Numbered from the stretch's first letter, positions 18,097 through 26,928 are shown. The stretch: 64,000 nt of DNA from Sanguibacter suarezii NBRC 16159 (GCF_001552735.1 NZ_BCRT01000018.1:1-64000), one strand, 5' to 3'. Notes: generated by a model not told the origin, from the letters alone. Numbers and translations are program-made.

Positions 18097-19340
18097 ACCC
18101 GCTGACTGCTGCCGGCGAACGCCTCAGCTCCTACAGCGCCCACGGCGCCTCAGCCAGTGTCCTGGTCATCAACTCGGGGTCGTCCTCCGTGAAGTACCAG
18201 CTCGTCAACCCGATCGGCGGGGAGGCGATCGCCTCCGGTCTGATCGAGCGGATCGGCGAGGAAGACGGCAAGATCACCCACAAGTTCGCCGGCAACACCA
18301 CCAAGCGTGTCGAAGACGTCCCCGACCACGGCACCGCGCTGCGGATCGTGCTCGACCTCTTCGACGAGCTCGGCCCCAACCTCTCCGAGGCCGACGTCGT
18401 GGCCGTGGGCCACCGCGTGGTCCAGGGCGGCAGCAAGTTCTCCGGACCGGTCATCATCGATGACCAGGTCGTCGAAGACATCCGCGCGCTCATCCCGCTC
18501 GCCCCGCTGCACAACCCCGGGCACGTGCGCGGCATCGAGGTCGCCCGGGCGCTGCTCCCGGACGTGCCGCACGTGGCCATCTTCGACACCGCCTTCTTCC
18601 AGACCCTGCCCGAGGCCGCGTACACCTACGCGATCGACTCCGAGCTGGCCAAGGAGCACGGCATCCGCCGCTACGGCTTCCATGGCACGAGCCACCAGTA
18701 CGTCTCGGGCAAGGTCTCGCGGGTGCTCGGACGCAAGCTCGAGGACCTCAACCAGATCGTGCTGCACCTGGGCAACGGCGCGTCGGCGTCGGCCATCAAG
18801 GGCGGCGTCGCGATCGAGACCTCGATGGGCCTGACCCCGCTCGAAGGCCTGGTCATGGGCACCCGGTCCGGGGACATCGACCCCGCGATCGTCTTCCACC
18901 TGCACCGCAACGCCGGCATGTCGATCGACGAGATCGACGACGTGCTCAACAAGCGGTCTGGCATCAAGGGCCTCGCTGGGGACAACGACTTCCGCGGCCT
19001 GCACGACCTCGTCGACGCCGGCCACGAGGGCGCCAAGCTGGCCCTGGACGTCTACATCCACCGCCTGAAGAAGTACATCGGTGCCTACCACGCCATCCTC
19101 GGGCGCGTCGACGTCATCACCTTCACCGCCGGTGTCGGGGAGAACGACGACATCGTGCGTCGTCTGACCGTCGCCGGGCTGGAGAGCCTCGGCATCGCGA
19201 TCGACCCGGCTCGCAACAACGAACGGTCCCGCGAGCCGCGCATCATCTCCCCCGACTGGACCTCGACCCTCGTCATGATCGTCCCGACGAACGAAGAGCT
19301 GGCCATCGCGCGCCAGTGCGTGGCCACGATCAACCCCTGA
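18093..19340 (+). CDS. ackA: Acetate kinase
   Basis: Transfers phosphate between acetyl phosphate and ADP to make acetate and ATP. The product is 415 residues, with about 20 extra at the N-terminus before the family start VLVINSGSSSVKYQLV. RYGFHGTSHQYV (catalytic His), LGNGASASAIKGG and FTAGVGEND are the acetate kinase signatures. ATG overlaps the pta stop (ATGA), so the start is fixed by coupling. It is the last gene of the xfp-pta-ackA operon, which ends in a 19-bp hairpin 27 nt downstream. Confidence 0.96.
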   Translation: MNPLTAAGERLSSYSAHGASASVLVINSGSSSVKYQLVNPIGGEAIASGLIERIGEEDGKITHKFAGNTTKRVEDVPDHGTALRIVLDLFDELGPNLSEADVVAVGHRVVQGGSKFSGPVIIDDQVVEDIRALIPLAPLHNPGHVRGIEVARALLPDVPHVAIFDTAFFQTLPEAAYTYAIDSELAKEHGIRRYGFHGTSHQYVSGKVSRVLGRKLEDLNQIVLHLGNGASASAIKGGVAIETSMGLTPLEGLVMGTRSGDIDPAIVFHLHRNAGMSIDEIDDVLNKRSGIKGLAGDNDFRGLHDLVDAGHEGAKLALDVYIHRLKKYIGAYHAILGRVDVITFTAGVGENDDIVRRLTVAGLESLGIAIDPARNNERSREPRIISPDWTSTLVMIVPTNEELAIARQCVATINP

Positions 19341-19366
19341 CCAGGGTCGACACCCAGAAACAGCAT

Positions 19367-19407
19367 GGACGGTGCTGGCGTCACCCAGGGTGACGCCAGC
19401 ACCGTCC
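19367..19407 (+). terminator. Strong hairpin terminator after ackA
   Basis: A perfect inverted repeat with two 19-nt arms (19367-19385 and 19389-19407) and a 3-nt CAG loop. There is no U tract, which is typical of actinobacterial terminators. It lies just before the promoter of the next gene. Confidence 0.85.
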
Positions 19408-19412
19408 GCCGT

Positions 19413-19418
19413 TACGCT
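19413..19418 (+). promoter_or_regulatory. -10 element, leaderless start of the DUF2238-like gene
   Basis: TACGCT ends 6 nt before the ATG at 19425. It lies 5 nt after the ackA terminator. Confidence 0.55.
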
Positions 19419-19424
19419 GACCCG

Positions 19425-20018
19425 ATGACCACCACCGCGGGATCACGCCTCTCGCGGACCCTCTTCCTCCTGGCCGACGGCGTCCGCATCCTGGGCGTGG
19501 CGAGCATCCTCGCCTCGGCGCTGTGGCTCGGGGGCGTCGAGGTCGCTCTCTTCGCCCTCGTCCTGCTCGGCCTGGTGCTGCCGCGCGTGCTGCACACCCC
19601 CCCGGGCGTGGACCTCGCGACCGGCGTCACGCTGCTCGCGGCCGGCTGGATCGCCGTGCTCGGTCTCTTCGAGGTCGTGGGGCCCCTGGACCTCGTCATG
19701 CACTGGGCCGCGAACGGCCTGCTGGCCGTCGTGGCCTACTCCCTCCTCGTCCGGCTCGAGGTGGTGCCTGCGCTCGGCGCGCCCGCTCCGGCGCACGCCC
19801 GTGCCGGCGTCGTCGTCGTCACAACCGCCGTGGGGGTGACGCTCGGCCTGCTGTGGGAGCTCGGGGAATGGGCAGGCCACACCTACCTCGACGACACGAT
19901 CAACGTCGGGTACACCGACACCCTGGGCGACCTCGTCGCCGGTGGTCTGGGGTCCGTGCTCGGAGGTCTCGCCCTGGCCGCTCGGCGTCCCGCGCCCGCC
20001 ACCGGCCCAGAGCCGTGA
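19425..20018 (+). CDS. Integral membrane protein, YjdF/DUF2238-like
   Basis: A 197-residue protein with about six hydrophobic segments (for example LALVLLGLVLPRVL-like spans and TTAVGVTLGLLWELGEWAGH). The C-terminal part LGEWAGHTYLDD followed by TDTLGDLVAGGLGSVLGG resembles the DUF2238 pattern of a Glu in a membrane helix, then an Asp-rich loop and DxxGDL. The role is unknown. The ATG is supported by TACGCT 6 nt upstream; the open frame starting at 19365 lies inside the ackA terminator and is rejected. Its stop overlaps the glycosyltransferase start (TGATG), so the two are coupled. Confidence 0.7.
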   Translation: MTTTAGSRLSRTLFLLADGVRILGVASILASALWLGGVEVALFALVLLGLVLPRVLHTPPGVDLATGVTLLAAGWIAVLGLFEVVGPLDLVMHWAANGLLAVVAYSLLVRLEVVPALGAPAPAHARAGVVVVTTAVGVTLGLLWELGEWAGHTYLDDTINVGYTDTLGDLVAGGLGSVLGGLALAARRPAPATGPEP

Positions 20019-20779
20019 TGCTCCGTGTCTCAGTCGTCATCCCGGTGCTGGACGACGCCGCGCACCTCGACCGCTGCCTGGGCGACCTCGCTCGTCAGAC
20101 GGTCGCGCCCTTCGAGGTGATCGTCGTCGACAACGGGTCGAGCGACGACAGCGCGGCCGTCGCCCTGCGCCACGGCGCCCGGGTCGTGCGCGAGCCGGCC
20201 CGCGGGATCCCCGCCGCGGCTGCCTGCGGCTACGACGCCGCCGGCGGTGACGTCATCGCGCGCTGCGACGCCGACACGCGACCTCCACCCACCTGGCTCG
20301 CCCGTACCCTCGACGCCTTCGAGCAGGACCCCGACCTCGCCGCGCTCACCGGGCCGGGCACCTTCTACGACCTGCCCCCCGTGCGGGGCTGGCTCGCGCG
20401 CGTGGTCTACATGCGCGGCTACTTCTGGGGCGTGCACGCCGCCCTGGCCGGTGTGCCGCTGTGGGGGTCGAACATGGCCCTGCGCCGCGAGGTGTGGCTC
20501 TCGGTCCGCGACGCCGTGCCGCGCACCGACGCGCGGGTGCACGACGACATGGACCTGAGCTTCCGGCTCCGGTCCGCCCGGGTGCGCTACGACCGCGACC
20601 ATCTCGTGGGCGTCTCCGGGCGGACCTTCGACAGCCCGGCCTCCTTCTGGCGGCGCATGCACTGGGCCCTGCGCACCATCTCGATCAACTGGCGGGCCAC
20701 CCCGCCGTGGTCTCGCTGGGCGGACCGGCTGGGCCTGTCACGGTCCGGGGTCAGGGGCCCGGGGAGCCCGATGGCGTAG
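20018..20779 (+). CDS. Family 2 glycosyltransferase
   Basis: A 253-residue GT-A fold enzyme. The N-terminus has VSVVIPVLDDAAHLDRCLGD and EVIVVDNGSSDDS, the nucleotide-sugar-binding half. The DxD-type metal motif is in RCDADTRPP (about residue 83), and RVHDDMDLSFRL carries the ED-type catalytic acid region. There is a possible hydrophobic tail but no clear membrane anchor. It is coupled by TGATG to the upstream membrane protein, which may deliver or use the product. The acceptor is unknown. It is followed at once by the promoter of a histidine kinase. Confidence 0.85.
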   Translation: MLRVSVVIPVLDDAAHLDRCLGDLARQTVAPFEVIVVDNGSSDDSAAVALRHGARVVREPARGIPAAAACGYDAAGGDVIARCDADTRPPPTWLARTLDAFEQDPDLAALTGPGTFYDLPPVRGWLARVVYMRGYFWGVHAALAGVPLWGSNMALRREVWLSVRDAVPRTDARVHDDMDLSFRLRSARVRYDRDHLVGVSGRTFDSPASFWRRMHWALRTISINWRATPPWSRWADRLGLSRSGVRGPGSPMA

Positions 20780-20782
20780 TCT
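20777..20782 (+). promoter_or_regulatory. -10 element of the two-component operon, leaderless
   Basis: TAGTCT lies 7 nt before the ATG at 20790 and overlaps the stop codon of the glycosyltransferase gene. Confidence 0.5.
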
Positions 20783-20789
20783 GCCTGCC

Positions 20790-22241
20790 ATGCCAGAGCC
20801 GACGACACCTCCTGCATCGATGCCGGAACGGCTCAACGCCTGGCTCAACGACCCCGACGAACCCCTCTGGGAACGCCCGCCCCCCACTGCCCGGCAGATG
20901 CGCCGTGACGTCTACGGCGCGCTCGCGCTCATGGCGCTGGGGCTGGTCGTGCTGGTGATGTCCCGCAGCGTCCAGGGCGCTCCCGAGGACGAGGGGACGT
21001 GGGACGCCTACGGTGCGATGTGCCTCATGATCGCTCCCCTCGCGGTGCGGCGACGCTTCCCGCTGACTGCCCTCACGCTCTCCAGCGGGTTGTTCCTCGT
21101 GCTCAGCTATGCGGCGCCGTCCGCCGCGTACGAGCTCACCTTCCAGGTGGCGTACTTCGCCGCGCTCTATGCCGCCGTGGCGTGGGCCCGCGACCGGCGC
21201 GCCCTGTGGATCGCCATGGGTCTGGTGCTCCTGACGATGACGCTGTGGCTGGTGATCGCCTTCACGATGGTCTCCGGGCTCGGGATGAAGGCTCCTGAGG
21301 AGGCACCCGACGGCCCTGTCCCTCCCTTCGTCGCCGCCGTCATCTACACCGCCTTCCTCAACCTCGCCTACTTCGGCGGGGCGATCGCCGCGGGGCGGGC
21401 CTCGTGGCGCAGCGCGCTGCAGCGCACCCGCCTGACCCAGCAAGCCGAGCGCATCCGCGCCCAGGGCGAGGAGCTGGCCCGCCGCGCCGTCGTCGACGAG
21501 CGTCTGCGCATCGCCCGCGAGCTGCACGACGTCGTGGCACATCATGTCTCGGTCATCGGTGTGCAGGCGGGCGCTGCCCGCACCGTGCTCACCCGCGACC
21601 CCGAGGCCGCCTCGCAGGCACTGCGCAGCATCGAAGGGTCCAGCCGACAGGCGGTGGGCGACATGCGCTCGCTGCTGGGTGTGCTGCGCACCGAGACCGA
21701 CACGGACCGCGGGAGCGGGGAGCACCGCGCTCCGGAGCCGGGGCTGGGCGACCTGACCGACCTGGCCCAGGTGTACCGCGAGTCCGGTCTCGCCGTCGAC
21801 CTGACGGTCATCGAGGAGGCCGGTCCGCTCGACGAGGTCCCCGGCCCGGTCGCCTTGTCTGTGTTCCGCACCGTGCAGGAGTCCCTCGCCAACGTCGCCC
21901 GGCACTCGACCGCCTCGAGGGCGCGGGTCGCCGTCCGGACCGGGTGGACGCTCGCGGAGACCGGCGACGCTCCCGCCTCCCGCTGGGTCGAGGCGGAGGT
22001 CGTCGACGACGGCCACCCGCGCACCGGCTCGGCCGGGTCCGGCTATGGGCTGCGCGGCATCCACGAACGTGTCCTGCTGCACCGCGGGGAGTCGGAGGTC
22101 GGCCCACGCCGGACCGGCGACGGCTGGCGGGTCCGGGTCCGCTTCCCGCTCGCCCCGACCGAGCCTGCTCACGCTCCCGGCAGCGCGTCGACCACTTCCC
22201 CGCCCTCACCCGAGCCCTCCCACCGGAGACTGACCTCATGA
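20790..22241 (+). CDS. Sensor histidine kinase, NarL/HisKA_3 type
   Basis: A 483-residue membrane kinase. About five to six hydrophobic spans fill residues 38-205, with no large extracytoplasmic domain (intramembrane-sensing type). A short coiled linker leads to the HisKA_3 dimerisation helix RIARELHDVVAHHVSVIG with phospho-acceptor His246. The HATPase domain has the N-box FRTVQESLANVARHS and G-box GYGLRGIHERV. Its stop overlaps the response-regulator start (ATGA). The ABC transporter operon after the regulator is the probable target. The likely input is membrane or cell-envelope stress, by analogy with similar kinase-ABC modules. Confidence 0.93.
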   Translation: MPEPTTPPASMPERLNAWLNDPDEPLWERPPPTARQMRRDVYGALALMALGLVVLVMSRSVQGAPEDEGTWDAYGAMCLMIAPLAVRRRFPLTALTLSSGLFLVLSYAAPSAAYELTFQVAYFAALYAAVAWARDRRALWIAMGLVLLTMTLWLVIAFTMVSGLGMKAPEEAPDGPVPPFVAAVIYTAFLNLAYFGGAIAAGRASWRSALQRTRLTQQAERIRAQGEELARRAVVDERLRIARELHDVVAHHVSVIGVQAGAARTVLTRDPEAASQALRSIEGSSRQAVGDMRSLLGVLRTETDTDRGSGEHRAPEPGLGDLTDLAQVYRESGLAVDLTVIEEAGPLDEVPGPVALSVFRTVQESLANVARHSTASRARVAVRTGWTLAETGDAPASRWVEAEVVDDGHPRTGSAGSGYGLRGIHERVLLHRGESEVGPRRTGDGWRVRVRFPLAPTEPAHAPGSASTTSPPSPEPSHRRLTS

Positions 22242-22930
22242 CCCGCACCATCCGCGTCCTGCTCGTGGACGACCACGCCCTCGTCCGGTCGGGCTTCGCC
22301 ATGGTGCTGTCCGTCGAGGACGACATCGAGGTGGTCGGCCAGGCCGCCGACGGCCGGGCCGCGCTGGCGGTCCTGGCTGCCCATCCCGCCGACGTCGTGC
22401 TCATGGACGTCCAGATGCCCGTCATGGACGGCATCGCCGCCACCACGGAGATCGTCGCTGCGGGGATGGCCAAGGTCATCATCCTGACGACCTTCGACCG
22501 GGACGACTACCTCTTCGACTCCCTGGCAGCCGGGGCGAGCGGCTTCCTGCTCAAGAACGCCGACCCGGACGACCTCGTCGAGGCCGTGCGGGCCGTCGCC
22601 GACGGGCACGCCCTGCTCGCCCCGGAGGCCACCCTCAAGGTCATCGCGCGGCTGACGCAGACGACCGCGCCGGTGCCGGCCGCCTCACCCACCGCGAGCG
22701 CCACCGGTGCGCCCACCGACCTACCGCGGGCGGCTGCTCACCTCACCCCGCGGGAGCACGAGGTGCTCGCCCTCCTCGCCGACGGCCTGTCCAACGCCGA
22801 GATCGCCGCCCGCCTCTTCCTCGGGGAGGCTACGGTCAAGACCTACGTCTCCAACATCCTCGCCAAGACCGACTCCCGGGACCGGGTGCAGGCCGTCATC
22901 TACGCCTATCGCAACGGTCTGCAGCACTAG
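22238..22930 (+). CDS. NarL/LuxR family response regulator
   Basis: A 230-residue regulator with a receiver domain (acidic D11-D12, phospho-acceptor Asp57 in VVLMDVQMPVMDG, Thr in ILTTFD, Lys in FLLKNAD), a Pro/Ala/Thr-rich linker, and a C-terminal LuxR HTH (LTPREHEVLALLADGLSNAE, then ATVKTYVSNILAKT). ATG at 22238 overlaps the kinase stop. Two dyads with the same arms lie directly downstream, in the promoter region of the ABC transporter operon, and are its probable binding sites. Confidence 0.95.
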   Translation: MTRTIRVLLVDDHALVRSGFAMVLSVEDDIEVVGQAADGRAALAVLAAHPADVVLMDVQMPVMDGIAATTEIVAAGMAKVIILTTFDRDDYLFDSLAAGASGFLLKNADPDDLVEAVRAVADGHALLAPEATLKVIARLTQTTAPVPAASPTASATGAPTDLPRAAAHLTPREHEVLALLADGLSNAEIAARLFLGEATVKTYVSNILAKTDSRDRVQAVIYAYRNGLQH

Positions 22931-22931
22931 C

Positions 22932-23001
22932 TCCCCCGCGCGGGGGACCTGTCGGGCGCTCGGTGGCCGGACCCGGGCGCCACATTCCCCCTGATGGGGG
23001 A
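22932..23001. promoter_or_regulatory. Two matching dyads, candidate response-regulator operators
   Basis: TCCCCC-N4-GGGGGA occurs twice, at 22932-22947 and 22986-23001, with identical 6-nt arms and centres 54 bp apart (about five helical turns). They lie between the response-regulator stop and the ABC promoter. The first could also act as a hairpin after the regulator gene. Confidence 0.6.
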
Positions 23002-23002
23002 G

Positions 23003-23029
23003 TTGCGGCGGCGTTGCGCTCCCTAGGCT
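23003..23029 (+). promoter_or_regulatory. Promoter of the ABC transporter operon
   Basis: TTGCGG and TAGGCT are separated by 15 nt, immediately after the second dyad. The short spacer and adjacent dyads suggest an activator-dependent promoter. The leader is about 20 nt and carries GAGAGGGG before the ATG at 23056. Confidence 0.45.
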
Positions 23030-23055
23030 GGAGCAGACGCAAGAGAGGGGTCACC

Positions 23056-23952
23056 ATGACCAACCACACACCATCGCTCGAGGTGCGCAACCTCACGCGC
23101 CGGTTCGGCGACACAACCGCGGTCGACGACGTGACCTTCACCGTCGAGCCCGGTCAGATGACCGGTTTTGTCGGCGCCAACGGGGCCGGCAAGACGACGA
23201 CCATGCGCATGATCATGGGCGTGCTCACCGTGCACGGGGGCGAGGTGCTGTGGGGCGGGCGACCGATCACCGCGCGAGAGCGGACCCGCTTCGGCTACAT
23301 GCCTGAGGAGCGTGGTCTCTACCCCAAGCAGCCCATCCTCGACCAGCTGACCTACCTCGGCCAGCTGCGCGGCATGACCCGCAAGGACGCGGCCTCCGAG
23401 GGCACCCGGATGCTTGAGCGCTTCGGGCTGGGAGACCGGCTCAAGGACAAGCTCGAGTCGTTGTCGCTGGGCAACCAGCAGCGCGTGCAGATCACCGCCT
23501 CCCTGCTGCACCGGCCAGCCGCGCTCGTCCTCGACGAGCCGTTCTCCGGGCTCGACCCGGTCGCCGTCGACTCCATGGTCGACCTGCTTCGCGACCGGCT
23601 CCGCGAGGGCGTGCCCGTCCTGTTCTCCAGCCACCAGCTCGACCTCGTCGACCGGCTGTGCGACTCCCTCGTCGTGCTCGCCGGCGGCAAGGTCATGGCG
23701 GCGGGCAAGAGCACCGAGCTGCGTACCCGTGGCCCCCGCCAGTTCGCTGTCACCACGGTCCCGGACGCGGGCTGGCTCCGCGCGATGCCCGGCACGCAGG
23801 TCGTCGACGTCGACGGCGCGCGCGCCGTCCTGGAGTTCGACGACGACGCCGCCCAGGACCGGGTGCTGCGCGAGGCGGTCTCGCGCGGGCTGAGCGAGTT
23901 CACCCCGCTCGTCCCGTCTCTGTCAGACATCTACCGGGAGGTCACCCGATGA
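23056..23952 (+). CDS. ABC transporter ATP-binding protein (NatA-like)
   Basis: A 298-residue ATPase with Walker A GANGAGKTTT (about residue 41), signature LSLGNQQRVQ, Walker B ALVLDEPFSGLDP and H-loop FSSHQLDLVDRL. The C-terminal extension (from about 225) is the accessory domain seen in NatA/ABC-2 drug or sodium exporters. GAGAGGGG upstream sets the ATG at 23056. The stop overlaps the permease start (ATGA). It follows a two-component system and is probably under its control. Confidence 0.93.
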   Translation: MTNHTPSLEVRNLTRRFGDTTAVDDVTFTVEPGQMTGFVGANGAGKTTTMRMIMGVLTVHGGEVLWGGRPITARERTRFGYMPEERGLYPKQPILDQLTYLGQLRGMTRKDAASEGTRMLERFGLGDRLKDKLESLSLGNQQRVQITASLLHRPAALVLDEPFSGLDPVAVDSMVDLLRDRLREGVPVLFSSHQLDLVDRLCDSLVVLAGGKVMAAGKSTELRTRGPRQFAVTTVPDAGWLRAMPGTQVVDVDGARAVLEFDDDAAQDRVLREAVSRGLSEFTPLVPSLSDIYREVTR

Positions 23953-25181
23953 GCACCGCCACCAGCACCCGCCCGCCGCAGCTCGACGACGCCGCGACCC
24001 CGGACCTGCCTGCGGTGAAGAACCCGTGGCTCGTGGTCACCGTCCGCGAGATCATGGTCAAGCTCACCGACCGCAACTTCCTGCTCTCGACCGGGCTCAC
24101 CGTGGTGCTCATCGTCGCGGGCATCGGCCTCTCGGCCTTCCTCGGGTCACGGACCGCTGACCACACCGTCGTGGTGACCTCCTCGGAGGGACGGGAGATC
24201 GCCGCCGGTGCCACCGAGGCCATCACCGCTGACGACTCCGGCGACACCCTGACGATCACCGAGGTCGCCGACGAGGCCGCCGCCCGCCAGCAGGTCCTGG
24301 ACGGCGAGGTGGACGTCGCGCTCGTGGCCACGGACGAGGGATGGTCCCTCGTAGGACGCGAGTCCGTGGACGGGACGCTGAGCGGTGCACTGAGCGCCAG
24401 CGTCACCTCTACCGTCCTGGACGCCAACGCTCAAGCCGCCGGCACCACCGTGGACACGCTCACCGCGGGCTCTGAGGTCACGACCGAGCTGCTCGAGGGC
24501 AGCGACGAGCGCAACGCCCTCAAGTCCGCCGCGGCCTTCACCTTCGCCTTCCTCTTCTACATGGCAGCGATCATCTTCGGCATGGCGATCGCCAACTCCG
24601 TGCTCGAGGAGAAGCAGAACCGCGTCGTGGAGATCCTCGCCACGGCGATCCCCATCCGTCAGCTGCTCTACGGCAAGGTCGTCGGCAACTCGCTGCTCGC
24701 CTTCGCCCAGATCGGTCTGTTCGCCCTCGTCGCACTCATCGGGCTGAACATCACCGGCGCAGCGAGCGACTTCGGCTGGCTGCTCGGCGCCTCGGGCTGG
24801 TTCATCGCCTTCTTCGTGGTCGGCTTCACCGCCCTGGCCGCGGTGTGGGCGGTGCTCGGATCGCTCGCCAGCCGCAGCGAGGACCTGCAGTCCAACACCG
24901 GCCCGATCACCACGGTGATCATGGTGGCGCTCTTCGTGGGGATCTTCGCCGACGGCGTGTGGCTGACGGCAGCCTCCTACGTCCCGGTGGTCTCCTCCGT
25001 GGCCATGCCGGTGCGCCTGCTCCACGGCGACGTCCCGATCTGGGAGCCGATCGTCTCCCTGCTCGTGGTCATCGTCACCGCCTACGCGCTGCTGCGCCTG
25101 GGCGAGCGGGTCTACCAGCGCGCTGTCATGCAGGGCGGCACCGCGCTCAAGTGGCGCCAGGCGCTCAAGCTCGAGGTCTGA
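23949..25181 (+). CDS. ABC-2 permease (NatB-like)
   Basis: A 410-residue permease with one N-terminal membrane span (FLLSTGLTVVLIVAGIGLSA), a large extracytoplasmic domain (about residues 60-190), then about five spans from residue 195, with VLEEKQNRVVEILATAIPIR as the conserved cytoplasmic motif of the NatB/YhaP group. It is translationally coupled to the ATPase. Candidate substrates are Na+ or amphipathic drugs, by family; no sequence feature decides. The operon ends in an 18-bp hairpin shared with the convergent aldehyde dehydrogenase gene. Confidence 0.9.
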   Translation: MSTATSTRPPQLDDAATPDLPAVKNPWLVVTVREIMVKLTDRNFLLSTGLTVVLIVAGIGLSAFLGSRTADHTVVVTSSEGREIAAGATEAITADDSGDTLTITEVADEAAARQQVLDGEVDVALVATDEGWSLVGRESVDGTLSGALSASVTSTVLDANAQAAGTTVDTLTAGSEVTTELLEGSDERNALKSAAAFTFAFLFYMAAIIFGMAIANSVLEEKQNRVVEILATAIPIRQLLYGKVVGNSLLAFAQIGLFALVALIGLNITGAASDFGWLLGASGWFIAFFVVGFTALAAVWAVLGSLASRSEDLQSNTGPITTVIMVALFVGIFADGVWLTAASYVPVVSSVAMPVRLLHGDVPIWEPIVSLLVVIVTAYALLRLGERVYQRAVMQGGTALKWRQALKLEV

Positions 25182-25198
25182 GCGGACGCTCCTTCGGT

Positions 25199-25238
25199 GA
25201 CGGATGCCCTGCTGGTTCAGACCAGCAGGGCATCCGTC
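25199..25238. terminator. Bidirectional hairpin terminator
   Basis: A perfect stem of 18 bp (25199-25216 with 25221-25238) and loop TCAG, between the convergent ABC permease and aldehyde dehydrogenase genes, 17 nt and 16 nt from the two stop codons. Confidence 0.85.
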
Positions 25239-25254
25239 GTCCGGCCTGGCTCGC

Positions 25255-26886
25255 TCAGCGGGCGCGCAGCGCCTTGAGCACGCGCAGGCCGCCGGTGAGC
25301 ATGGCCTGTCCCCGACCCTCGGGCAGCGAGAACAACGTGTCGAGCGAGAGTCCCATGCCCACGCCGAGCTGGGCGGCGACGGTCTGAGCCTCGGTGTAGG
25401 CCTCGATGCCCTCGCGCCCGTGGCGTCGCCCGAGCCCGGAGGACTTGAACCCGCCCATCGGCGCCTCGACCGAGCCCCAGGAGGCTGCGTAGCCGTCGTT
25501 GATGTTGACCGTCCCCGATCGCACCTGGCGGGCCAGCGCGCGCCCGTGCGCAACGCTGCGGGTCCAGATGCTCGCGTTGAGCCCGAACTCCGTCTCGTTC
25601 ATGACCGTGACCGCCTCGGCGTCGCTGCTCACCACGGTGACCGACACGACAGGTCCGAAGGTCTCCTCCTGCGCGCACAGCGCCTGCGGCGGGACGCGGT
25701 CGAGGACGGTGGGTGCGTAGAACAGCGGCCCGATGTCCCCGCGGTGCACTCCCCCGGTGAGGATCCTCGCCCCGCAGGCGATCGCGTCGTCGACGTGGGT
25801 CTCCACCCGCTCCAGCTGGGCCGGGGTGGTCAGCGAGCCGACGTCGGCGGAGTAGTCCATGGCCGGTGACATGGTCAGCGCCTTGACCTTGGCCACGAAG
25901 GAGTCGACGAAGGCGTCGGCTACGGCCTCGTGGACCACCAGGCGCTCGATGGACATGCACAGCTGTCCGGTGTTGCCGAAGCAGGCCCGCACGGCGCCCG
26001 TCGCCGCTGCCTCCACGTCCGCGTCTGCCGCGACGTAGAGCGGGTTCTTCCCGCCGAGCTCGAGGGTCGCCCCGATGAGCCGCTCACCGGCCCGGGCGGC
26101 GATCTTGCGTCCGGTGGCAGTCGACCCGGTGAAGGCGATGTGATCCACCTCGTCGATGAGCGCCGCACCGACGTCGCCGCCACCGGCGACGATCTGCAGG
26201 ACGTCCTCAGGCAGCCCGGCCTCTTCCAGGGCGGCCGCCGCCCACAGCGCGGTGAGCGTCGTCTGCGGGTCCGGCTTGAGCACGACGGCGTTCCCAGCCA
26301 GGAGCGCGGGCAGCACGTCTGCCAGGGCGAGGGTCAGCGGGTAGTTCCACGGGGCGATGACGCCGACGACGCCCACCGGCAGCAGGGTGACCCGGGTCTG
26401 GGTCAGCACCGGCAGCATCCCGCGCACGCGACGCGGAGCGAGGTAGGCCGCGCCGCGCACCCCGTAGTGGCGGCACACCTGGGCGACGTCACCGACCTCT
26501 TCGAAGGCGCTCGCGCGCGTCTTTCCCGACTCCGCCTGGATGAGGTCGAGCACCTCGGACTGGCGGTCCAGGACGATGTCGTGCAGGCGCAGCAGCACCT
26601 CGGCGCGCTCGAGAACCGGGACGTCGGTCCAGTAGCGTTGCGCGTCACGGGCACGGTCGACGGCACGCTCGACGTCGGCGGTGCTGGAGAGGGGCAGATC
26701 GACGAGGGGCTGGCCGGTGAAGGGCGCCACGCTGCGGTGCGACCCGGCCGAGTGCGAGGTGAGGATCCGCGCCACCAGCGGCGCGGTGAGCGCGGGCGAG
26801 AGCAGATAGCTGGCGCGCGGGTCGGTCTCAGGGTCGAGCACGCTGATCTGCGGTCCGGGTGCGGGCGTTCCAGGTGTGCTGGGCAT
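25255..26886 (-). CDS. gabD2: NAD(P)-dependent aldehyde dehydrogenase, succinate-semialdehyde dehydrogenase GabD2-like
   Basis: A 543-residue aldehyde dehydrogenase. Glu in TLELGGKNP and the nucleophile Cys310 in FGNTGQLCMS are the catalytic pair; GVIAPWNYPLTLALADVLPA and AFTGSTATGR are the cofactor-site motifs. The length and a roughly 55-residue N-terminal extension match the actinobacterial GabD2 group, which oxidises succinic semialdehyde to succinate. The substrate assignment is by resemblance only. ATG at 26886 follows TACGCT by 7 nt (leaderless). GAD or GabT genes are not adjacent. Confidence 0.83.
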   Translation of the reverse strand: MPSTPGTPAPGPQISVLDPETDPRASYLLSPALTAPLVARILTSHSAGSHRSVAPFTGQPLVDLPLSSTADVERAVDRARDAQRYWTDVPVLERAEVLLRLHDIVLDRQSEVLDLIQAESGKTRASAFEEVGDVAQVCRHYGVRGAAYLAPRRVRGMLPVLTQTRVTLLPVGVVGVIAPWNYPLTLALADVLPALLAGNAVVLKPDPQTTLTALWAAAALEEAGLPEDVLQIVAGGGDVGAALIDEVDHIAFTGSTATGRKIAARAGERLIGATLELGGKNPLYVAADADVEAAATGAVRACFGNTGQLCMSIERLVVHEAVADAFVDSFVAKVKALTMSPAMDYSADVGSLTTPAQLERVETHVDDAIACGARILTGGVHRGDIGPLFYAPTVLDRVPPQALCAQEETFGPVVSVTVVSSDAEAVTVMNETEFGLNASIWTRSVAHGRALARQVRSGTVNINDGYAASWGSVEAPMGGFKSSGLGRRHGREGIEAYTEAQTVAAQLGVGMGLSLDTLFSLPEGRGQAMLTGGLRVLKALRAR

Positions 26887-26893
26887 ACGGGCG

Positions 26894-26899
26894 AGCGTA
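26894..26899 (-). promoter_or_regulatory. -10 element of the aldehyde dehydrogenase gene, leaderless
   Basis: TACGCT on the minus strand, 7 nt before the ATG at 26886. Confidence 0.5.
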
Positions 26900-26928
26900 C
26901 GCCGGGCCACCGACACCTCGCCAGCGTG

